NCBI RefSeq assembly: GCF_022201045.2
Contig: NC_068557.1
Coordinates: 31,721,501-31,785,500 of the forward strand
DNA length: 64,000 bases
Direction of reading: 5' to 3'
From: Citrus sinensis
Taxonomy: Eukaryota > Streptophyta > Magnoliopsida > Sapindales > Rutaceae
Shown here: in pieces, positions 55,921 to 64,000 of the stretch
Layout: every line of letters starts with the position of its first letter
How positions within the stretch are numbered: the stretch's first letter is position 1
The notes under the pieces: model-generated
Databases searched by the model: none
What the model was told of the DNA's origin: nothing
Seen by the model: only the letters and a program-made list of their open reading frames with translations
Position numbers and translations under genes: made by a program

Positions 55921-56044
55921 TTGATTAGATGTGTAATTCTTGAATCAAATATAAATTATATATAATGTAATTTAGTATAACCTAACTTTTAAATCATAAC
56001 TGTAAGTATTTATCAAAACACTTTAAAATTAAGACTTAAAAATT

Positions 56045-56137
56045 ATATCTATTCAATTAACGTATCAAAGCAACCCTAAATAAAGTTGATCGAAGACCGT
56101 ATTTAGGGTTGCTTTGATAGTTTAATTGAATAGATAT
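56045..56137. repeat. 38-bp near-perfect inverted repeat upstream of CUL4
   Basis: Arms 56045-56082 and 56100-56137 match at 36 of 38 positions around a 17-nt loop (AAGTTGATCGAAGACCG). The arm tip facing the loop is CAAAGCAACCCTAAATA. It lies about 415 bp upstream of the CUL4 start codon. It could be a fold-back MITE or two abutting transposon ends. A transcript would fold into a long hairpin, but no known miRNA is recognised in it. Confidence 0.85.
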
Positions 56138-56551
56138 AAAATCTGAAAAATGGGCAATTGAATTTATTCGTCACGAGAAAAAAAAAAAAGAAAAAAGAAA
56201 AAAAAAAAAGAAAAAAGAAAAAAAAGAAAGTTCTGTATGCATCTTCTTACTACATGGTACATAAACAACTCTTATTAATTCTAGGGAGTAGGAAACGAAA
56301 AAAGAAAATTAAATTAAATTAAACAAATTGTTTTTTTAAAAAAAGAAAACTAAAAAACAGCCTCTTTCTATCCCTGTGTCCGTCTCGCGTACAGGAGGAG
56401 CCGGGGAGGAGGATATCTAAAAATCTAAATAGATATCAAATCTTCTTCATTTTTTCACTTCTGCGTGCGTGTGCTTTTTTTTTTCCCCCTTTTTTTTTTT
56501 TTTCAATTTGCAGTGAGTGAATTAAAAATGCACTAATAAACGAGCTATTTC

Positions 56552-59500
56552 ATGTCTCTCCCCAACAAACGCACAGCCAGCAACAACAACAGCAACAATT
56601 ATTCACCTTCGGCAATGAAGAAGGCCAAGTCCCAAGCCGTGGCCTGCTCTGTGGACACCGCCAACAAGAACGGTCTCCACCACGACAACGACGCCGTTTT
56701 CGATCCCTCTTCTATTTCTCTCGATGACGATCTTAAGCCCGACGAACCCCGACAACAAGCCGCCGCCAATTTATCCCGCAAAAAAGCCCAGCCCCCTCAG
56801 CCCGCCAAAAAACTTGTCATCAAGCTCCTCAAAGGTACGCCCTTGCTTACTGCTTGTTTCTTTTATTCGATCATTCGTCTTTTGTTTGTTTAGGTTTTGG
56901 TTGAGGATTTCGAGGGTTTTGCTTCTGAGTATTGGAGAGGCTTTAAATTTGGATTTTTGTTTGTTTTGAGCTGATCTTTTCGCGTGGTTACTTGAATTTA
57001 TTTGGTGGACCTTTGAATTGGATTGGTTACGGGATCTGGGTTCTCGTTTTTCATTTGTTAATTGAGGAACTTTATCCATTGGTTGAAATTGATTTGGGTA
57101 TTTCTCACTTTTGCTATGTTTATTTGTAACCATTAGGAAATTGCAATTTCGGATTGATTGGCCGAGTCTGTTTGGTTCCATTTTATTTTATTCCCTGAGG
57201 CACTTATTAAACCAGGAGCTGACTAGGGTTTTATTTTTATCACTTGAGTAAGTAAAAATGAGACCAATCTAGGGTTTTCCCTGGTGATAGTTTGAATCAA
57301 TCTGATCAGTTGTTAGAAGTGATTTGGTAGCTAGGGTTTTGGTGTGCTGTTCTAATTTATTGTTATTCATTGCGATGATTTGGTACAATTCAATTTTCTA
57401 TTTAATTTGGTTGCATATGCAAATGTTTAATGCAACTGGAAAAACCTTGTTGAGGCAGATATTGCTAGTCTAGCAATTTGAAACTTGAAGAATTCTCAAC
57501 TTATGGTCTAATTTTAGAAGATATGCTGACGTGATAAATAATTCTGAATTTTGTGTCTGTGAAGCTAAACCCACACTGCCTACAAATTTTGAGGAGGATA
57601 CATGGGCAAAGCTGAAGTTAGCTATAAAAGCAATATTCTTGAAACAACCAACTTCCTGTGATTTGGAAAAGCTATATCAGGTAGATATAAATAATTTTTC
57701 ATTCTTTGTTTAATAATGTGGCTCTTATTAATGTGAAATTTGTCGTGCATGAGGGTTTCACAAAAGAAAAATTATGTCATCCTTAGGCTGTCAATGATCT
57801 TTGCCTGCACAAGATGGGGGGAAACCTTTATCAGCGAATTGAAAAGGAGTGTGAAGAACATATATCTGCTGCAATTCGATCGTTGGTCGGTCAAAGCCCT
57901 GACTTGGTGGTTTTCTTATCACTGGTTGAGAGATGCTGGCAGGATCTTTGTGATCAGATGTTGATGATTCGTGGTATAGCTTTGTATCTAGATAGAACAT
58001 ATGTGAAACAAACACCAAATGTGCGTTCATTGTGGGACATGGGATTGCAGCTTTTCCGGAAATATCTTTCTTCATATTCAGAAGTTGAGCACAAAACCGT
58101 CACTGGTCTTTTAAGGATGATTGAGAGGGAAAGGTAATGCTTAGAAAGTTAAATATAACCAATACTGTGTATCATTAAATCTTCTAGATTATCAATAATA
58201 ATGAAGTTATTTTTCTCTTTTTATATCTATGGGTTGAATTTTTTTATGTTCCTTTAGTTGATCCTGGCACAAATTTTATGATTGAATTGTGGTTGTTGGT
58301 GGGGGTTAATTTGATATGCTCTGGAATTCACAGTGTTTTCTTTTTTTCCTTTGGGGTGGGGTGTGGTTGCACTGTCTTTTAGATTAGGTGAAGCTGTTGA
58401 TAGGACACTCCTTAATCATCTATTGAAGATGTTCACCGCTCTGGGAATTTACTCAGAAAGCTTTGAGAAACCATTTCTTGAGTGCACGTCGGAGTTTTAT
58501 GCCGCCGAAGGCATGAAATACATGCAGCAATCAGATGTTCCAGATTACTTGAAGCACGTGGAGGTACTGTTTATATTCCTCTATGCCCACCATTAGCTGC
58601 CATATATTTGTCTCTTTTTATTGCATGATACATAACTACAAATTGCTTGTTTTACGTTGCTCTCTGTTACCTAAAATGTTGAACTAGATAGTTGGGATTC
58701 CTGGATTTGAAAAATATCTGGGAACAAAATTTGTGTAGCCAACAAAATTGGGGGGAAAAAATTGGAATCCAACTGCACTACAATCCAGGAATCCCAGATC
58801 GGATAATTTTCCCTGGATAGTTTTGTTTTACTTATGATCTCATGATGTATGTTGAAATATTTAGGATTTGCTGATGGCTCCTTCTCTTTCACAGATAAGG
58901 TTGCATGAAGAACATGAAAGATGTTTACTATACCTTGATGTAAGCACAAGAAAGCCACTTATAGCAACTGCCGAAAGGCAACTTCTTGAACGACATATAT
59001 CTGCAATTCTCGACAAGGTGTGGAGTTAATTCTTTTAGCTTATTCTCTCTATGCATATACTAGAATTTGGATTGCTTTTGTAGTTATGGTTTCTTTCTGT
59101 TCAGGGGTTCACAATGCTGATGGATGGCCATCGTACTGAGGACCTACAGAGGATGTACTCACTATTTTCAAGGGTCAATGCTCTCGAATCATTAAGGCAG
59201 GCCCTTGCTATGTACATTCGTAGAACTGGGCATGGCATTGTCATGGATGAAGAGAAAGATAAAGATATGGTTTCGTCTCTTTTGGAGTTCAAGGCTTCTC
59301 TTGATACAATATGGGAACAAAGCTTCTCAAAGAATGAAGCATTTTGCAACACAATAAAGGACGCATTTGAGTATCTAATTAATCTTCGTCAGGTCAGCAT
59401 ATCCCACTTTCTTTTTCCTTCCACCATTTCAACGTTACGATTGGACATCAAAAAATAAACTATTCCATTTGTATTTATTTGTTAGTTAAATGCCGGATTT

Positions 59501-62500
59501 GAATTGTAGGATAACAAAATTTCATCATGAAGAAAGTATGAGAGTAGCATTTAAAGAGGATAGGTCATAATAGTGATTGTTATGGTTGCTTTTGTTATTA
59601 CATATATGACTAAATGTAACCAAAACTGGCTCCAGATTTCAGATCATATGACAAGATGTTAAAAGCTTGCACCAGATATCAGTCAGGACCTTATTTTGTA
59701 TCAGTCCGCCATTACCACTAATTTTTTTGAAGATTATATCTAGAAATTTGTGGCTAATAGTTACATGTTCCCCCCCCTGTTTACAGAACCGACCTGCTGA
59801 GCTGATTGCAAAGTTTCTGGATGAGAAGCTTCGGGCTGGAAATAAGGGTACTTCAGAAGAGGAATTGGAGGGTACACTTGATAAAGTTCTAGTTTTATTC
59901 AGGTTTATTCAGGTAACTATACATCCTTGACAGAAATTTCAGTTTTTTTTAAAATATTTATTCACTAGTCTTCTATGATTTATTATTATTATTGTTGTTG
60001 TTGTTGTTTTGCAAATTTAGGGTAAAGATGTGTTTGAAGCATTCTATAAAAAGGATCTTGCAAAAAGGTTACTGTTGGGGAAGAGTGCTTCCATTGATGC
60101 AGAGAAATCTATGATTTCCAAGGTTAGTGGCAAGAAGTCTTATTTTCTTATTTTGACTTCACGTTGCTGCCAAATGTTTATGATGTTGTCATACTAACAA
60201 ATGTCTAGTTCTAATGCAGCTAAAGACTGAATGTGGCAGCCAATTTACAAACAAACTTGAAGGGATGTTCAAGGTGTGCATGTTTTTCCATATAAATTCT
60301 GTTTAGGGAAATGCATTGATTTCTGAGGAAATTAAAACTTTAGAACTAAAATTGAGTGATCACCTAGTTGATTGCTTATCTATTATCAATAGGGATATTA
60401 TCATTTTACCACCTAATATTTTCTGACATATCACTTTCCCACTAAAGTTTTTTGGCAATTCCTTTTTCCCACTTAATGTTTCAGTTTTTATCATTTTACC
60501 ACCAAACCGTTAGTTAATGTGATTTTAAACAAAAATTATAGTAAAAGTCTATTTTACTCCTAAACTGTGTAAGTGTAATTTAACCCTTTAAATTAAAAAA
60601 ATATAGAATTAATTATATACAAAGAAATAATACTTTTATGTCTAAAATAATTAATTGATAAAATTGTAAATATTACACCTGGTGAAATTTATAAAATACT
60701 AAATATACAGAAATTCCTGAAATACCCTTGCAACATCAGCAATTTATTTATTAATGGAGTTAAACTGTTTGATGATAAATTGAAAAAAAACTGAAACATA
60801 AAGTGGGAAAAAGCAATTGTCAGAAAACTTTTGTTGTAAAGTAATACGTCAGAAAACATTAGGTGGTAAAATGATAATATTCCTTATCAATAAAAAAAAA
60901 ACTGTAATGAAATGAGTAAAACATTAGCTTTTCCTGGCAAATTATGATGCAAATTTGATATGCCCCTTGAACTTCTTTAACCAGTTTTTATTTTGAAGCG
61001 TCTTTCAGTTTCTGCATGTTTGGTTTTCTTGGAAGTGCTAGATATGCTTATATTCATGTGAAGGTCAAATTTTAGTAGCATTGCTGTGCACTTGGAGTAA
61101 TGGCCTCAATTTGCTGAGGGAAGCTTTATTAAAATAAATTTTAAAAAAATCCACGAGAAGGGGAGACAAAACAGCTGAACGCATCAAAATAAAAATCGGA
61201 AAACAAAAAAATAAGCATATAATGTGATACGAGAAGGTAATGAAGACCAATGTCTAAAAAAATTTGTTAATTAGACACACACACATACTACATGAACTTG
61301 AATCCAAGACCTAGGTCTTGGTAAGGCCATTCTTACCTCATAATTGTTGTCACGTGAAGTGTTAATTATCAAACCTTGTGGTCTCCAATCTATGAATTTT
61401 AAAAATTACACAATCAAGTGTTTACTTGTTTTTCTTAGACAGGCTGTTGAAATATAGCTCAATAGTTGGAGAGCATCATTAGAAACCAATAGTAACCTCT
61501 TTATTCTTGCCAGTTTAACACTTGATCTGTTGCTGTAGCATTTGTTTTGTGAATTCAGTTAACCTTTTCTGTTGACTTTTTCATTCATCTCAGCAGCAGT
61601 TTCTACATTTTTTTTTTTTTTAACCCCCCACACATTCTCAGGATATTGAATTATCAAAGGAGATAAATGAGTCCTTCAAACAGTCATCCCAGGCCAGGAC
61701 AAAACTCCCATCAGGGATTGAGATGAGTGTCCATGTCTTGACAACCGGGTAGGTTGAGATCCTAAATTACCATATATTTCAGAATTTTGTTATAATATTC
61801 CAATCAATATTACTGAGGATTTAAAATGTTTTTTCCATTTGGTGGCTGGCATATAGGTACTGGCCCACATATCCCCCCATGGATGTTAGGCTTCCTCATG
61901 AACTGAATGTCTATCAGGTTTGGCATAAGCTGAAGATGGCTGTTTTCTATTACGAGTTCTGAGAGTATAGTGTATATGTTTGTGTGACCCTTCTCTTTAC
62001 TTTTGCTGCAGGACATTTTTAAGGAGTTCTATTTAAGCAAGTACAGTGGAAGGCGCTTAATGTGGCAAAATTCATTAGGTCACTGTGTGTTGAAAGCTGA
62101 GTTTCCTAAAGGTAAAAAGGAGCTGGCAGTTTCCCTATTTCAGGTTGGTATCTTATGTTGTGCATTACCTTCATTGTTGTGCTGTCTGTTCCTTTTTTTT
62201 TTAATAGATGTTACCTTAAAGTTCTAATAATACTGTGCTCACATTTTTATCGGCCCTCCAGACAGTCGTTTTGATGTTATTTAACGATGCTCAAAAGCTT
62301 AGTTTTCAAGATATTAAGGATGCCACTGGCATAGAAGATAAGGAACTGAGGAGGACTCTACAGTCTCTTGCTTGCGGTAAAGTACGCGTCCTGCAAAAGG
62401 TAGGTGCTTATTGCTGGAGTAGCAGCTTGGTTTCTTGGTTTGATAAAGTTTTGTATACTTTTGGGTCTTCATTTTTTTCCCTTTGTGATAACTTTTTTTT

Positions 62501-63234
62501 TTTTAAAAAAAAAAATTCTACAGTTGCCAAAGGGAAGGGATGTGGAGGATGATGATTCATTTGTGTTCAATGAAGGATTTACTGCTCCCCTTTATCGTAT
62601 TAAGGTATGGGCTTCTGTTATGCAGCAATATTGTGACACTTTCTACACTAGACTGTTTGATTTGCCACCTAGATGTAACTTAACCGTTGTGTTTCTTTGG
62701 TATGCAGGTAAATGCTATACAGATGAAGGAAACAGTGGAAGAAAACACTAGCACCACTGAAAGAGTATTTCAGGACCGTCAATATCAGGTTTGCCTCCGC
62801 AGATTATGTTATTCATTTTGACAAAACATAAGTATCCCATATGGTTAATGTTGCTGTGAGTTCCAAGCAGACATGAATTATTTCTTTGTGGTTGAATGTG
62901 TTTCAGGTGGATGCTGCCATTGTTCGGATAATGAAGACTAGAAAAGTGTTGAGTCACACACTTCTAATAACCGAACTCTTCCAACAGGTACTACCACCCG
63001 TGCTCCAATTTGAGCTTTTTATTTACCTTAAGCATAATAAGATCTCTCATATCCAGTCACAGTCATATTGGACCATGCCACAAATAACAAATATAACGTG
63101 GTAATTGTTTCATTGGACAGCTGAAATTTCCTATAAAGCCGGCCGATCTGAAGAAAAGGATTGAGAGCCTTATCGATAGGGAGTACCTGGAGCGTGACAA
63201 GAACAATCCGCAGATATATAATTACCTGGCCTAG
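56552..63234 (+). CDS. CUL4: Cullin-4, scaffold of CRL4 ubiquitin ligases (17 exons)
   Basis: Exons: 56552-56834, 57565-57680, 57787-58133, 58383-58563, 58895-59017, 59105-59392, 59787-59912, 60021-60122, 60220-60273, 61642-61748, 61857-61917, 62012-62143, 62262-62399, 62524-62604, 62708-62788, 62907-62987, 63121-63234. Phases agree throughout, giving 804 aa, close to Arabidopsis CUL4. A Ser/Asn/Lys-rich N-terminal extension with an NLS-like KKAK precedes the cullin repeats (from about residue 98), which bind DDB1. The cullin homology domain has [33 protein letters not shown] and [19 protein letters not shown]; it recruits RBX1. The C-terminal winged helix carries the neddylation motif IVRIMKTRK, with K750 as predicted NEDD8 acceptor, and ends [13 protein letters not shown]4 complexes act in the nucleus in light signalling (COP1/DET1), DNA repair and chromatin control. 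Intron 9 (60274-61641) is enlarged by a MITE. Confidence 0.97.
60392..60883. mobile_element. Mutator-like MITE in CUL4 intron 9, 9-bp target duplication
   Basis: A 492-bp element has inverted ends GGGATATTATCATTTTACCA (left) and, on the opposite strand, GGAATATTATCATTTTACCA (right). The complementarity extends for well over 60 bp with mismatches (CACCTAATATTTTCTGAC versus CACCTAATGTTTTCTGAC, and later GTTTCAGTTTTT/AAAAACTGAAAC). The 9-bp direct repeat TTATCAATA flanks it exactly at 60383-60391 and 60884-60892, the length made by Mutator-like transposases. The interior is A/T-rich without an ORF. Confidence 0.88.
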
Positions 63235-63446
63235 TCCCCCATTTTGTCACACACACAAATGTGATGTTTTTCTTTGCATGGCGGCGTAATCAAATGTTAT
63301 CTCTCCCCTGTACAGAAAGTTGTAGTTCCTTTTTTTTTCCTTCTTCTTTGTTTTTTCGTTTTTTAACCCAACATTTGTAATTGTAAAGTATAATCGGCCT
63401 TTCTTTTGAGACCTTTCATCTCATTCTGGACTTGTGAGCTTCTTGA

Positions 63447-63452
63447 AATAAA
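63447..63452 (+). terminator. CUL4: Likely polyadenylation signal of CUL4
   Basis: AATAAA lies about 213 bp after the stop codon, preceded by T-rich and TTTGTA-type sequence as in plant 3' UTRs. The exact poly(A) site cannot be read from genomic DNA. Confidence 0.5.
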
Positions 63453-63898
63453 TTACTTATTTTTTTCTTTCTTTTAATCATATGAGAAGCTGCACCTTGC
63501 TGGTTGCTGCAGTTTACATGAGGTTTATTTATTAATTATTTTTTTTTTTTTAAGGTAGTAATGTTGGTATGTAAAGTATGCTAGTATTAGTAATATATTT
63601 GATAATATGGCAAAATATAGCAACAGCAGAAAATATATGATGGAATATGGATAGAATTCAAAGATTCTCCGCGAAATTCCATGTCATTCGATGATGATAA
63701 ATTCTTATTTCCCTCCATACGAAATCTGATGGTATATAAATAATACAACTCAATTACATAGCACAGCAAACTGAGAAGCCATCATCACAGGCAGATACAA
63801 AATATAAAAGTTCCCAAAGAAAGCAGGAAAAAAAAAAAAAAAAAGGTGAAATGGGCAAATTTGGCAGTTGAAGTGAAATCAAAGGGGATGATTGATAA

Positions 63899-64000
63899 TC
63901 AGACGGCGGGATCAGAGGGAGATGGAGATGGAGCAGCAGCGGGATGATGAGGGTAAAGAGGTGCGCGAATATTGGTATCGGCATCGCCATCGGGATCGTA
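63899..64000 (-). CDS. Probable C-terminal end of an unidentified protein (partial)
   Basis: Reading in from the right edge on the minus strand, a frame of 33 codons ends in TGA at 63901-63899. It encodes YDPDGDADTNIRAPL followed by a Pro/Ala/Ser-rich tail (HHPAAAPSPSPSDPAV). The codon use is GC-richer than the surrounding DNA, which falls back to A/T-rich, 3'-UTR-like sequence after the stop. An overlapping frame (63990-63754) is hydrophobic and low in complexity and is considered a shadow. The gene would converge on CUL4. Identity is not recognised. Confidence 0.4.
   Translation of the reverse strand, partial: YDPDGDADTNIRAPLYPHHPAAAPSPSPSDPAV

Larger units (their letters stand above)
53445..56551. 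other. Intergenic between VQ and CUL4
   Basis: Apart from the VQ promoter it carries an unexplained higher-GC island (about 54590-54795), a 109-bp tandem duplication, a SINE, a 38-bp hairpin and an A/G-rich tract (56179-56230). The CUL4 5' leader lies in the last few hundred bases. The 120-codon frame at 54433-54795 has no recognised domain and is not called as a gene. Confidence 0.5.

Noticed and set aside
59893-59912. Tandem donor (TTTATTCAGG repeated) at the end of CUL4 exon 7
   Set aside because: Use of the first GT would remove 10 nt and shift the frame; the second donor keeps the conserved cullin sequence.

Overview
The window is nuclear DNA from a flowering plant, most likely a woody eudicot. 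The genes are intron-rich with GT/AG junctions, the intergenic DNA is AT-rich, and the gene set is plant-like: a GA2-oxidase, a VQ protein, a GH17 glucanase and a plant-type CUL4. The genus cannot be fixed from sequence alone; a Citrus-like genome is a guess. There is no bacterial operon, CRISPR array, rRNA or convincing tRNA gene. All gene models below were assembled by hand by joining exons so that frame and splice phase agree.

Layout: (1) 317-569 minus, first exon of a probable DUF616/TOD1-like membrane protein that continues off the left edge. (2) 2467-4213 minus and 4842-5980 plus, two head-to-head TPR-like genes with the same four-exon, phase-0 structure, apparently an inverted duplication. 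(3) 5981-16045, no gene seen. (4) 16046-17602 plus, gibberellin 2-oxidase. (5) 17603-28043, no gene seen; a SINE, MITE-like elements and microsatellites. (6) 28044-32276 plus, katanin-like AAA ATPase (CCP1/KATNAL2 type), convergent with 33332-35020 minus, a calcyclin-binding protein homologue, and 35653-36971 minus, a coiled-coil protein. (7) 36972-42338, MITEs, a hAT-like element and a perfect hairpin. (8) 42339-43576 minus, GH17 beta-1,3-glucanase. (9) 43577-53090, no gene seen, but a 1.56-kb hAT-like element with an 8-bp target duplication. (10) 53091-53444 minus, VQ-motif protein with three W-boxes upstream. (11) 53445-56551, a SINE with an intact target duplication, a 109-bp tandem duplication and a 38-bp hairpin. 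(12) 56552-63234 plus, complete 17-exon CUL4 carrying a Mutator-like MITE in intron 9. (13) 63899-64000 minus, probable 3' end of another gene.

The genes are ordinary housekeeping and hormone or defence genes and do not form an evident joint pathway. The more unusual material is in the repeats: a small TIR family with three or four copies here, two copies of one tRNA-derived SINE family (one with a strikingly palindromic head), two hAT-like non-autonomous elements with internal tandem repeats, and several near-perfect hairpins. I saw no convincing new biological system. The best leads are the head-to-head TPR pair, the SINE head, and the hairpin upstream of CUL4.
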